Notes: a model not told the origin generated them from the sequence alone. Shown: positions 46,169 through 54,964, counted from the first letter of the stretch. The stretch: DNA of 64,000 nt from Micromonospora inyonensis (GCF_900091415.1 NZ_FMHU01000002.1:744001-808000), one strand, 5' to 3'. A program made the numbers and translations.

Positions 46169-46927
46169 TCAGGACGGATCCCACCCCGAGCCGTACCAGG
46201 CGCTCCCCATCTGCGGCGGGTCGTCCAGGTTGTACGCCCCGGCAGAGTTGCGGTGGAACTTCGGGCTCTTGATGAAGGTGTACCAGCGCCCCGGGTACGA
46301 ACTGGACGGGTCCGTCCAGTCGAACTGATGAGCCACGCCGGCATGAGCGACGGTGCTCTCATAGCCGACGTAGCCACCGGAGCCGAAGCAGTTCACCAAG
46401 GCTCCGGCCCCATACGGGCCACCGCTCCAGGTCCGCCGCGTCGACCCCCCACTCACGGGGTAGCCCTCGGGATGGGCACTGCTGAGGTACAGCCGCTCAC
46501 CCGACGCCCGGACCTGCTTCGTGCCGCGCGTCGACTCGAACTGGAAGGGCTTCGACGTGGAAGAGCCTCCGCTGAACTGCACTTCGATGAAGAACTCGGT
46601 ACTTCCCAGCGTGGTCCCGTTGTAGCCGTAGATGCCATCGCCACTGAACTCGGCCCAGTAGTTCGCGACGTAGTACCAGCACCCCAACGCCGAGCAGGTT
46701 CCACCGTCGGCCCGCACCTTCGACGTGTCCGGGCAGACCCATGCGCCCTTCCGTGCGCTAACCGGACTGGAGCACTGGTCGGCCCCGGATGCGGTCACGG
46801 CTCCGATGTATGCCTTCGTCGTAGTGGTCGGAATGGAGCCTGCGACTGCCGGAGTGGTGCTCGCGCTGAGCCCTCCGACCATCACCAGTGCTGCGGTGAG
46901 TAGCAGTCTTACGAACCGTTTGACCAT
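46169..46927 (-). CDS. Secreted protein of unknown function
   Basis: A 252-aa protein starting at ATG 46927 behind GAAGAGG. A signal peptide (MVKRFVRLLLTAALVMVGG, cleavage near AVAGS) is followed by a Gly/Ser/Tyr-rich mature domain with about five cysteines and many aromatic residues (CWYYVANYWAEFSG, SAWYGSGW). The composition suggests a beta-rich extracellular protein. It is probably element cargo; family not recognised. Confidence 0.7.
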   Translation of the reverse strand: MVKRFVRLLLTAALVMVGGLSASTTPAVAGSIPTTTTKAYIGAVTASGADQCSSPVSARKGAWVCPDTSKVRADGGTCSALGCWYYVANYWAEFSGDGIYGYNGTTLGSTEFFIEVQFSGGSSTSKPFQFESTRGTKQVRASGERLYLSSAHPEGYPVSGGSTRRTWSGGPYGAGALVNCFGSGGYVGYESTVAHAGVAHQFDWTDPSSSYPGRWYTFIKSPKFHRNSAGAYNLDDPPQMGSAWYGSGWDPS

Positions 46928-47092
46928 CGCCTCTTCTTCCGTAGGGGGCGTTCGGCAATAACCGTTGGGTCGCTCGCCGTCCACCTCGATATGGGGGATG
47001 GGGCACACAGGAGTCCAGGGCCCTTACTCGACAGACGCCCCGTGCCTGATCGAACGCTATCGCTGCGCTTGCCGGCAAACAAGGACATCGAT

Positions 47093-47113
47093 TGTCGGAG
47101 TTGGGCTCCGACA
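47093..47113 (+). promoter_or_regulatory. Hairpin upstream of rep
   Basis: TGTCGGAG (47093-47100) pairs with CTCCGACA (47106-47113) around a 5-nt loop, 46 nt before the rep ATG and followed by TTCTT. It could regulate rep or be part of a replication origin. Confidence 0.4.
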
Positions 47114-47159
47114 TTCTTCAGCGATTACCAGAGCCAGAATTGCTTGAACGGGGATTCCC

Positions 47160-48572
47160 ATGAACAGCATCCACCCAAGTGGAGATCTGCAAGGCTTGAC
47201 TTTCACCGACCGCGAGATTCTGACCACCGCCACTCACCCCGACTTCAGGGCGTGGCTTGCCCGCATCCGCCACATCGGCGGCTGCCAACACCCCGTGCAC
47301 CTCGTCGGCCAAAGCCTGACCGTGGACGCCGCCACCGGCCGCCTCGTGCATGCCCTAACCAGCGCGGAGCAGCCACACGGCCGACTCACCATCGCCTGCG
47401 GCAACCGCCGCCAATCCCGCTGCGAACCCTGCGCCCGGCTACACCAAGGCGACACCTATCAACTCGTCGTGTCAGGGCTCGCCGGAGGCAAGGGCATCCC
47501 CGACACCGTGAGGGCGCACCCGCGCGTGTTCGTCACCTTCACCGCGCCCAGCTTCGGCCCCGTCCACCGGCACATTGCCGACCACCCGTGCCGGCCACCC
47601 CGCCCCGGCCGTGGCCTCGTCTGCACCCACGGCCGGCCCCTGTGGTGCCTCGACCGGCACCCGAGCGACAACCCACTCACCGGCTCGCCGATCTGCGGCG
47701 ACTGCTACGACCACCCCGCCGCCGTCCTCTGGAACGCCCACACCCGCGACCTGTGGCAACGCCTACACCGCAACCTGTACGAAGCCATCGCCACCAGTCG
47801 GGGCATCTCCCGCACCGCCGCACGAAAATCCGTCCGCGTCGCCTACGCCAAAGTCGCGGAGTACCAACGGCGTGGGTCGATCCACTTCCACGCCGTCATG
47901 CGCTTCGACGGCCCCACCCCCGACACCCCACCCCCGGCCTGGGCCACCCTCGCACTCCTGACCCAGACCATCCGCACCGCCACCCGCCGTGTCCACCTCG
48001 CCGTGCCCGGCCTGGACGCGATCCTGCGGTTCGGCGCGCAGCTCGACATCCGGCCCATCCTGCCCGGCAACGGCAGCGACGACGATCTCACCGAACGGGC
48101 CGTGGCCTCCTACATCGCCAAGTACGTCACCAAGCCCGATGTCGCCGGCATCACCGTTGACCGGCCCATCCGCGACGCCATCACCATCTCCGTCCTCCCC
48201 GTCACCGACCACGCCCGCACCCTCATCCGCACCTGCTGGACCCTCGGCGGCCGGACCGAATACAAGGCGCTGAACCTGCGGCGCTGGGCGCACCAACTCG
48301 GCTACCGAGGACACATCGCCAGCAAGAGCCGCGCCTACTCCACCAGCTACACCGCCCTCCGCGCCGCACGTGAGCAGCACCGCCGCGACCACAACGACCA
48401 GAAGGAAGCGCTCGACGACATCGACACCATCACCGACAAGCACTGGACCTACACCGGCAACGGCCACACCCCCGGACAAGCCATGTTCGCCGACGCCATC
48501 GCAGACGACCTCCAAACCGCCCGCGAAGCCGCCCACGAGGCGCGCACAGGTGGTGAGCGCGATGAGCCTTGA
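47160..48572 (+). CDS. RepSA-type rolling-circle replication initiator
   Basis: A 470-aa replication initiator of the pSAM2/AICE family. An N-terminal zinc-finger-like CGNRRQSRCEPCARLHQGD and CLDRHP...CGDC cysteines precede the HUH-type metal motif SIHFHAVMRFDG (near residue 240). The catalytic tyrosine motif VASYIAKYVTKP is near residue 317. Such proteins nick the element and replicate it after excision. The gene looks intact. It overlaps the small gene downstream by 11 nt. Confidence 0.9.
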   Translation: MNSIHPSGDLQGLTFTDREILTTATHPDFRAWLARIRHIGGCQHPVHLVGQSLTVDAATGRLVHALTSAEQPHGRLTIACGNRRQSRCEPCARLHQGDTYQLVVSGLAGGKGIPDTVRAHPRVFVTFTAPSFGPVHRHIADHPCRPPRPGRGLVCTHGRPLWCLDRHPSDNPLTGSPICGDCYDHPAAVLWNAHTRDLWQRLHRNLYEAIATSRGISRTAARKSVRVAYAKVAEYQRRGSIHFHAVMRFDGPTPDTPPPAWATLALLTQTIRTATRRVHLAVPGLDAILRFGAQLDIRPILPGNGSDDDLTERAVASYIAKYVTKPDVAGITVDRPIRDAITISVLPVTDHARTLIRTCWTLGGRTEYKALNLRRWAHQLGYRGHIASKSRAYSTSYTALRAAREQHRRDHNDQKEALDDIDTITDKHWTYTGNGHTPGQAMFADAIADDLQTAREAAHEARTGGERDEP

Positions 48573-48753
48573 ACCCGCATCGACGAACACGGAGCGGGCC
48601 GTCAGCGTTCAAACACCCGCCTGCAGGAGAGAACAGCGGTCCGACCAGGCTGAACACGTACGCAAAATCCTCGACGGATGGCCACCGCTGACAGAGGAAC
48701 AACGCTCGACGCTAGCGCTACTCGTGCAGTCACCGGACCGTGCGGCAGCATGA
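48562..48753 (+). CDS. Small protein downstream of rep
   Basis: A 63-aa protein starting at ATG 48562 within the rep 3' end. It ends ILDGWPPLTEEQRSTLALLVQS, a short helical motif that recurs at the end of small proteins in actinomycete elements. Position between rep and int is where excisionase genes usually lie, but no MerR-like HTH is visible, so an Xis role is not supported by motif. Confidence 0.5.
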   Translation: MSLEPASTNTERAVSVQTPACRREQRSDQAEHVRKILDGWPPLTEEQRSTLALLVQSPDRAAA

Positions 48754-50195
48754 CGGATAGCCCGCCATGCTGCCGCACGGTGGTTCAGCCCGCCCTGCGC
48801 GAAGAGTCCTTCGGAGCGATCTTTACCGTCCCCGGGTCAAACCCCTTCCGCCCCCGTACTGCCGGCAAGATCGTCACATCCATCAGTGTGTCAATGATGT
48901 GGCGGCGCTGGTCGTTGGTCACGTCGTGTGAGTACCACCACGCGCGTACGTCAGGGGCTGCGACGGCCGGACCAAGGATGTCCACTCGCCCCACATCCGC
49001 CAACTTCGCCTCGATCTCGGCAATGTCCGCCTCGGCTGCCTCGATGCCAGCCAACATCGTTGACCTCGGGATGCGCTTCTTCGCGTAGTCAACGCCGAGC
49101 TGCTTGAGCAGGACCCGCGAAGCCTCCAACTCTTCGCGGAGAGCGTCTACATCGGGCCGGTCGTGGTCGATGAGCAGATCAGCCCCATCACGCTCGATTA
49201 GGCCGATCACGACATCGCTCACCAGGTCGTCCACCGGCTGCGTCATCCGGCTGACGTGCTTGCCGGTGCGGCAGGTGTAGTTCTTGGCTCCCGTCCTCGA
49301 CTGGCCGCTCATGTTGACTGACTCGCCGCACAGACACATCGGGCGATTCCGGTGAGAAGGCCCATGGCGGACTTGCCGGTCTTCATCTTCCGCGCCGGGC
49401 TTTCCAAGATGGCCTTGACAGCGCGCCACGTCGGTTCGTCCACCAGAGCTGGCCACGCGGCCTTGGTGACCACCTCTCCGCGATGGGACCGCAAGCCAGC
49501 GTTGCGCGGGCTCACAAGCCACTTGCGTAGCGTCTCCGTGCGCCACAGGTTCCCTTGGCCGGTCCGCAGTCCAGCATCGTTCAGCGCGCGCACCTGGGAC
49601 GCGAGGTTGCTCTTGGCGAGAATCGCACGGTAGACGGCCTTGGCCGCCTTGGCCTCACTCTCGCGTAGCGTCACACGGTCAGGCTCGTAGCCGAACGGCC
49701 GAGGACCGGGTGCCGGTCGCCCCTTCTCGGCGTGCTGGCGGCTCGCCCGCTTCTGGCGCTCCGACTTCAACTCCGTCTCGTACCGGGCGTCACTTGCCGC
49801 GTTGTCGAAGAACTTTCGCCCCTGCGGTGTCGAGAGGTCGAACGTCATCCCGCGAGCGTAGGAGACGACTACCGGCTGAGGCGCGGCAAGACACGTCTCG
49901 TAGAACCGATACTCGTCGGTCTTGGTCTTCAGAAGGCGCTCACTGGACCAGGCGATGACCACATTGATTTCACCGGACGCGATCAGCTTGAGCAGCTTCT
50001 CGAATCCGGGCCGCCGACGGAGCGCGGTCTTGTCGTTGTCAACGAGCCGGTGCGCCACCGGCCACCTGTTGTAGTCGGCGTGGGCCTCGCAGTCCTCACC
50101 CTGCCGGGCGATGCCCTCCCCTTCGCGGCTCGTGCCCTTGTGCGGGTCGTCGGAAAGGCGGAGGCAGATCGCGGCTCGCCTCTCCTGGCTGCTTA

Positions 50196-51163
50196 GAGGT
50201 CGCGCAGATAGGTCAGCGGGGATGAGCCGGGTAGGAGACGGGCACAGGCATCAGTAATCATGAAGGTTCCTACGCCTAATGATCACTGGAACGCCTGTGC
50301 CCGCTGTCCCATCATGGCTGAGCGACCCCTTGTGGGACCAGTTCGCCGCGCTGCTGCCACCCCGTCCCGCTACCGACCCCACCCATCCGCTGGGCTGTCA
50401 CCGCCGGCGGGTCGCCGACCGGATCGTGTTCGACAAGTTGCTGCAGGTGCTGCGTTTCGGCTGCTCCTACCAGGGCATCGCTGACTCGACCTGCTCGGCC
50501 ACCACGATCCGCAACCGCCGCGATGAGTGGATCCAGTTGGGCGTGTTCGCCCAGCTCAAGACGATCGCGCTGAACGCCTACGACCGTCTCGTCGGGCTGC
50601 TGCTGGACGACCTCGCCGTCGATGGGTGCATCACCAAGGCGCCCGGCGGTGGCGAGGTCGCTGGCCGTTCACCGGTCGACCGCGGCAAGCAAGGCATGAA
50701 ACGTTCGGTCATGGTCGAGGCCCGCGGCATCCCACTGGGTCGCGTCCTGGCCGGCGCCCACCGCCACGACTCCCCGCTGCTGGCATCCACCCTGGACCGG
50801 CTCGACGACCTCGGCCCGCTGCCCGCCACCATCACCGTGCACCTGGACGCCGGGTACGACTCCCAGAAAACCCGCGACCTGCTCACCGCCCGCAGGCTGA
50901 CCGGCGAGATCGCCCGCAAGGGCGTCAAAGCCCCAATCCAGGCCACCCGGCGGTGGCACGTCGAGCGCACGAACGCCTGGCACAACGCCTTCAACCGGCT
51001 GCAACGCTGTTACGAACCTAAAGAAGACGTGGTCAACGCCTACTTCGACCTCGCCGACGCCATCATCACCATCCGTAGCCTCATCCGTCACGCATGGATC
51101 TTGTACCGGTGGGACACCCGCCCCACCCGCCGGCCATGAAGCCCACCTAATTTGCGCGACCTC
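50196..51163 (+). mobile_element. IS5-family element, copy B (968 bp, intact)
   Basis: Inverted repeats GAGGTCGCGCA at both ends, TTA duplications at 50193-50195 and 51164-51166. It is in opposite orientation to copy A and differs by at least one base in the left repeat. It splits the integrase gene. Confidence 0.93.
50279..51139 (+). CDS. IS5-family transposase, copy B
   Basis: A 286-aa DDE transposase identical to copy A (MITGTPVPAVPSWLSDPLWD; DLAVDGCITK, HLDAGYDSQKT, WHVERTNAWHN). Here the native upstream region (50196-50278) is undisturbed, so this is the copy likely to be expressed. Confidence 0.95.
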   Translation: MITGTPVPAVPSWLSDPLWDQFAALLPPRPATDPTHPLGCHRRRVADRIVFDKLLQVLRFGCSYQGIADSTCSATTIRNRRDEWIQLGVFAQLKTIALNAYDRLVGLLLDDLAVDGCITKAPGGGEVAGRSPVDRGKQGMKRSVMVEARGIPLGRVLAGAHRHDSPLLASTLDRLDDLGPLPATITVHLDAGYDSQKTRDLLTARRLTGEIARKGVKAPIQATRRWHVERTNAWHNAFNRLQRCYEPKEDVVNAYFDLADAIITIRSLIRHAWILYRWDTRPTRRP

Positions 51164-51177
51164 TTAACAGCGTCATA

Positions 51178-51225
51178 TGTCAATACTAGCAAAATCACCC
51201 ACCTGATCGGGTGGGTGACCGAGAA
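51178..51225. other. Right attachment site (attR)
   Basis: The element arm TAGCAAAATCACCCACCTG (51187-51205) meets host sequence GGGTGGGTGACC at the ATC core, 51206-51208. The element arms of attL and attR are near mirror images (TAGCAA-R-ATCAC...), as expected for the dyad attP of a serine integrase. Confidence 0.85.
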
Positions 51226-51711
51226 GACCCACCGCCCCCCGGGGCGTAGCACCCGGGCCGCCTCGCGCATCACCGCCGCCGAGTCGGCCACGAACGGGAT
51301 CGCGCCGAACGCCGTGCAGACCGTGTCGAAGGCCGCGTCGGCGAAGGGGAGGGCCAGCGCGTCGGCCTGCACCAGCGGGACGCGTACCCCGCTGCGGTCG
51401 GCGGACTGGGCGGCGTGCCGGAGCATGCCGGCGGACAGGTCGAGGGCGACCGGCCTGGCCCCCTGGGTGGCCAGCCACCGGGCGGCGGCGGCCCCGCAGC
51501 CGAGTTCCAGGATCCGCCGGCCGGCGAGGTCGCCGAGCAGCCGGGCGTCGGCCTCGTGCAGTCCCTCCGGGCACCAGACGAAATCCACCTCGCCGAGGAA
51601 GTGGCCGTGTTCGGCCTGGTAGTCGTCGGCGTCGGTGTCCCACCAGCGGCGGTTGGCCCGGCGCGCCTCGGCGTCGCCGACCCGGCGGCGCAGTACCCGG
51701 TTGTCGTCCAC
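51206..51711 (-). pseudogene. 5' fragment of the host SAM methyltransferase gene
   Basis: It starts at GTG 51711 (MDDNRVLRRRVGDAEARR) and carries the whole SAM-binding half: RRILELGCGAAAARWL, ALDLSAGMLRHA, LRPGGRWVFSVTHP. Beyond 51206 the frame runs into the element and IS copy B, reading VILLVLTYDAVKRS and more unrelated residues. It lacks the C-terminal third found at 35849-36146, so it is presumably inactive. Confidence 0.9.
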
Positions 51712-51849
51712 GCGCCCACGCTAGGCCCCACCCACCGGGCGGCCGTCGTCGGTGCCGACCCACGGGTGTGACGCCTGTTACAGAAGTGGGGGATTGCTGG
51801 CGATTCATCGGCTTTTGCAGCTGACGCGCCCCGGAGAGGATGGGAGGGC

Positions 51850-51880
51850 TTGCACGCTGTGGTAATGCACCCGGTAGGCT
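51850..51880 (+). promoter_or_regulatory. Probable rpsA promoter
   Basis: TTGCAC (51850-51855) and TAGGCT (51875-51880) are 19 bp apart. They would give a leader of about 170 nt before rpsA. The rest of 51712-52058 shows no gene. Confidence 0.45.
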
Positions 51881-52058
51881 AGACGATGCGCTCGCGGATC
51901 GTGTGTCTCGGCAGGGAGCAGGCGCGCGGTCAACGGAGCCACATCATGATCTCAGTAGACGATCGTTCGGTGTGCCCGGAGGCGGATCCGCTGGCGCGAA
52001 CAGGTCACTGCGACACAAGCCTGCTGTGACAAACCATCCGACCGGAGCAACCGCCCAC

Positions 52059-53549
52059 ATGACGAGCAGCATCGAGGCCCCCTCGAGCGCCACCCGGGTC
52101 ACCCACGACGATCTCGGTTCCGAGGAAGCTTTCCTCGCCGCGATCGACGAGACCATCAAGTACTTCAATGACGGCGACATTGTCGAAGGCACCGTCGTCA
52201 AGGTCGATCGGGACGAGGTCCTGCTCGACATCGGCTACAAGACCGAGGGTGTCATCCCCTCTCGGGAGTTGTCGATCAAGCACGACGTGGACCCGGCCGA
52301 GGTGGTGTCGGTCGGTGACCAGATCGAGGCCCTCGTCCTCCAGAAGGAGGACAAGGAGGGGCGTCTGATCCTCTCGAAGAAGCGGGCGCAGTACGAGCGG
52401 GCCTGGGGCACGATCGAGAAGATCAAGGACGAGGACGGTGTCGTCCGCGGCTCGGTCATCGAGGTGGTCAAGGGCGGCCTCATCCTCGACATCGGGCTGC
52501 GTGGCTTCCTGCCCGCCTCCCTGGTCGAGATGCGTCGCGTGCGTGACCTCCAGCCGTACGTCGGCCGGGAGCTCGAGGCCAAGATCATCGAGCTGGACAA
52601 GAACCGCAACAACGTGGTCCTGTCCCGCCGGGCCTGGCTCGAGCAGACCCAGTCCGAGGTGCGTACCGAGTTCCTCAACAAGCTCCAGAAGGGGCAGGTC
52701 CGCAAGGGCGTCGTCTCCTCGATCGTCAACTTCGGCGCGTTCGTCGACCTCGGCGGCGTGGACGGTCTGGTGCACGTCTCCGAGCTGTCCTGGAAGCACA
52801 TCGACCACCCGTCCGAGGTCGTCGAGGTGGGCCAGGAGGTCGAGGTCGAGGTTCTCGACGTCGACCTGGACCGTGAGCGGGTCTCGCTGTCGCTGAAGGC
52901 GACCCAGGAGGACCCGTGGCGTCAGTTCGCCCGCACCCACGCGATCCAGCAGATCGTGCCGGGTAAGGTCACCAAGCTGGTGCCGTTCGGTGCGTTCGTC
53001 CGGGTGGACGACGGCATCGAGGGTCTGGTCCACATCTCCGAGCTGGCCGAGCGCCACGTGGAGATCCCGGAGCAGGTCGTCCAGGTCGGCTCCGAGGTCA
53101 TGGTCAAGGTCATCGACATCGACCTCGAGCGTCGGCGGATCTCGCTCTCGCTCAAGCAGGCCAACGAGGGCTTCGTCGAGGGCGAGGAGCACTTCGACCC
53201 GACCCTCTACGGCATGGCGGCGACCTACGACACCGAGGGCAACTACATCTACCCGGAGGGCTTCGACCCGGAGACGGGCGAGTGGCTCGAGGGGTACGAC
53301 AAGCAGCGCGAGACCTGGGAGAACCAGTACGCCGAGGCTCGTCAGCGTTGGGAGGCGCACACCAAGCAGGTGCAGAACTCCCGGGCCGCCGACGCCGAGG
53401 CCGCTGCCAACCCGGCCCCTGCGGTCACCGCCGGCACCACCTCCTCGACCAGCCCGGCCCCGAGCCGGCAGACCGAGGAGCCGTCCGGCACGCTGGCCAC
53501 CGACGAGGCGCTCGCCGCACTGCGGGAGAAGCTCGCCGGCGGCAAGTGA
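52059..53549 (+). CDS. rpsA: 30S ribosomal protein S1
   Basis: A 496-aa ribosomal protein S1 that helps bind mRNA to the 30S subunit. Four S1 OB-fold repeats are visible: GDIVEGTVVKVDRDEVLLDI, VVRGSVIEVVKGGLILDIGL, GQVRKGVVSSIVNFGAFVDL and VPGKVTKLVPFGAFVRVDDG. ATG 52059 (MTSSIEAPSS) is the standard start, with GGAG upstream; a longer frame to 51840 is not needed. The tail is Ala/Pro/Thr-rich. A strong terminator follows. Confidence 0.97.
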   Translation: MTSSIEAPSSATRVTHDDLGSEEAFLAAIDETIKYFNDGDIVEGTVVKVDRDEVLLDIGYKTEGVIPSRELSIKHDVDPAEVVSVGDQIEALVLQKEDKEGRLILSKKRAQYERAWGTIEKIKDEDGVVRGSVIEVVKGGLILDIGLRGFLPASLVEMRRVRDLQPYVGRELEAKIIELDKNRNNVVLSRRAWLEQTQSEVRTEFLNKLQKGQVRKGVVSSIVNFGAFVDLGGVDGLVHVSELSWKHIDHPSEVVEVGQEVEVEVLDVDLDRERVSLSLKATQEDPWRQFARTHAIQQIVPGKVTKLVPFGAFVRVDDGIEGLVHISELAERHVEIPEQVVQVGSEVMVKVIDIDLERRRISLSLKQANEGFVEGEEHFDPTLYGMAATYDTEGNYIYPEGFDPETGEWLEGYDKQRETWENQYAEARQRWEAHTKQVQNSRAADAEAAANPAPAVTAGTTSSTSPAPSRQTEEPSGTLATDEALAALREKLAGGK

Positions 53550-53565
53550 TCCACAGGCACCACCC

Positions 53566-53613
53566 GAAGGCCCCGTCCCCGGCTCCCCACGGCGGACGGG
53601 GCCTTCCCCTTTT
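53566..53613 (+). terminator. Intrinsic terminator of rpsA
   Basis: A perfect 13-bp GC-rich stem (53566-53578 with 53594-53606), 15-nt loop and CCCCTTTT tail. A short ACCGACC tandem repeat follows at 53620-53665. Confidence 0.9.
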
Positions 53614-53727
53614 CCCGAACCGACCGACCCGACCGACCCCACCGACCCGACCGATCCGACCCGGGGCCGCCTCGTCGTCGGTCCACCTCGCCTGGACCGG
53701 ACGAGGTCGATCGGGTTCACTGGTGCG

Positions 53728-54909
53728 GTGTTGAAGGTGGGCCTGACCGGAGGCATCGGTTCCGGTAAGAGCGCGGTGGCGGCGCGTTTCGCGCGACTCG
53801 GCGCGGTGGTCGTCGATTCGGACCGGATCGCCCGGGAGGTGGTCGCCCCGGGCAGCGAGGGGCTCGCCGAGATCGTCGCCACCTTCGGCGCAGGGGTGCT
53901 CGCCCCCGACGGTTCCCTCGACCGGCCGGCGCTCGGCGCACTGGTCTTCGGCGACGAGGCGGCGCGCCGTCGGCTGGAGGCGATCACCCACCCCCGCGTG
54001 CGGGCCCGTTCCGCCGAGCTGGCCGCCGCCGCGTCGCCCGAGGCGATCGTGGTCAACGACGTACCGCTGCTGGTCGAGGTCGGGCTGGCCCCGACGTACC
54101 ACCTGGTGGTGGTGGTGCGGACGGCGCCGGAGATCCGGCTGGCCCGGCTGGCGCGGGACCGGGGAATGAGCCGGGCGGAGGCCGAGCGGCGGATCGCCGC
54201 GCAGGCCGACGACGCCCGCCGCCGGGTCGTCGCCGACGTGGTGCTCGCCAACGACGCCACCCTCGACGACCTGCACGCCGCGGTGGACGCGCTCTGGCAC
54301 GAGCGACTCGTGCCGTACGAGGAGAACCTGCGCCGGCGCCGGGTGGTCCGGGTAGGGCAGGTCCGGCTCACCGAGCCCGATCCGACCTGGCCGGAGCAGT
54401 ACGACCGGCTCGCCGCCCGGATCCGGCACGCGTTGGGCCCCGCCGACGTCCGGATCGACCACATCGGCTCGACCTCGGTTCCGGGCCTGCCCGCCAAGGA
54501 CGTCATCGACGTCCAGCTCGCCGTGTCCTCGCTGGACGAGGCGGACGGCGTGGTCGCCGAGCGGCTCGCCGCCGCCGGGTTCCCCCGGTTCCCCGGCGAG
54601 TGGTGGGACAGCCCCCGCCCTCCGGGTGGGAAGCCCTGGCCGAAGCGGTTGCACGGCAGTGCCGACCCCGGTCGGCCGGTCCACCTGCATGTTCGTGAGG
54701 CCGGCTCACCGGGCTGGCGGTACGCGCTGCTGATGCGCGACCACCTGCGGGCCGACCCGGAACAGCGGGCGGCCTACCTGGCGATGAAGCGCGCCGTGGC
54801 GGCAACCGCCCCGGACAACGTCGGGTACACCACGGCCAAGGAACCATGGTTCGACGAGGAGCAGGTCCGCGCCGAGGCATGGGCCGCCCGTACCGGCTGG
54901 GGTCCCTGA
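53728..54909 (+). CDS. coaE: Dephospho-CoA kinase fused to a GrpB/UPF0157 domain
   Basis: A 393-aa two-domain protein. Residues 1-200 are dephospho-CoA kinase, the last step of CoA synthesis: P-loop VGLTGGIGSGKSAVAARFA, VVDSDRIAREVV, THPRVRA and VVNDVPLLVEVGL. Residues 210-390 are a GrpB domain of the nucleotidyltransferase-like fold: PDPTWPEQYDRLAARI, IDHIGSTSVPGLPAKDVIDV and HLHVREAGSPGW. GTG 53728 is the start. This fusion is known in actinobacteria; the role of the GrpB half is unclear. Confidence 0.94.
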   Translation: MLKVGLTGGIGSGKSAVAARFARLGAVVVDSDRIAREVVAPGSEGLAEIVATFGAGVLAPDGSLDRPALGALVFGDEAARRRLEAITHPRVRARSAELAAAASPEAIVVNDVPLLVEVGLAPTYHLVVVVRTAPEIRLARLARDRGMSRAEAERRIAAQADDARRRVVADVVLANDATLDDLHAAVDALWHERLVPYEENLRRRRVVRVGQVRLTEPDPTWPEQYDRLAARIRHALGPADVRIDHIGSTSVPGLPAKDVIDVQLAVSSLDEADGVVAERLAAAGFPRFPGEWWDSPRPPGGKPWPKRLHGSADPGRPVHLHVREAGSPGWRYALLMRDHLRADPEQRAAYLAMKRAVAATAPDNVGYTTAKEPWFDEEQVRAEAWAARTGWGP

Positions 54910-54964
54910 CCGGACGGTCGGCGTCGCCTCCCGGGGCGCGACACCTCCGGCCGGCACGGTGGGG

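Larger units (their letters stand above)
48785..51176 (-). pseudogene. int: Large serine integrase, inactivated twice
   Basis: The gene begins at ATG 51176, reads MTLL, and is cut after the third codon plus one base by IS copy B. It resumes at 50192 as SSQERRAAICLRLSDDPHKG (likely catalytic Ser18). The resolvase domain (INVVIAWSSERLLKT), recombinase domain (KAVYRAILAKSNLASQVRAL) and zinc ribbon follow. Near 49335 one base is missing: RCxLCGESVNM is split between frames. Removing the IS and restoring one base gives exactly 1,422 nt (473 aa). A coiled coil (DALREELEASRVLLKQL) and end domain complete it. Confidence 0.88.
36147..51208. mobile_element. 15,062-bp integrated AICE-like element in a methyltransferase gene
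   Basis: The boundaries follow from the split methyltransferase gene and the shared ATC at 36144-36146 and 51206-51208. The element has a RepSA-type replication initiator, a serine integrase (broken) whose start codon is 30 bp from the crossover, regulators, accessory mur genes, and its own methyltransferase. These are features of actinomycete integrative elements, but no FtsK/Tra gene is present. Its left part is visibly less GC-rich than the chromosome. Two IS copies, one with a nested IS, show it has been resident long enough to decay. Confidence 0.9.

Noticed and set aside
48562-48753. Excisionase (Xis) call for the small gene after rep
   Set aside because: The position fits, but no HTH or MerR-like motif is visible.
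43718-51163. Composite transposon formed by the two IS copies
   Set aside because: Each copy has its own TTA target duplication, so each inserted alone.
51088-51711. A 207-codon methyltransferase frame ending in RKLGGLHGRR
   Set aside because: The last 40 residues are read-through into the element and IS copy B; only 51206-51711 is host gene.
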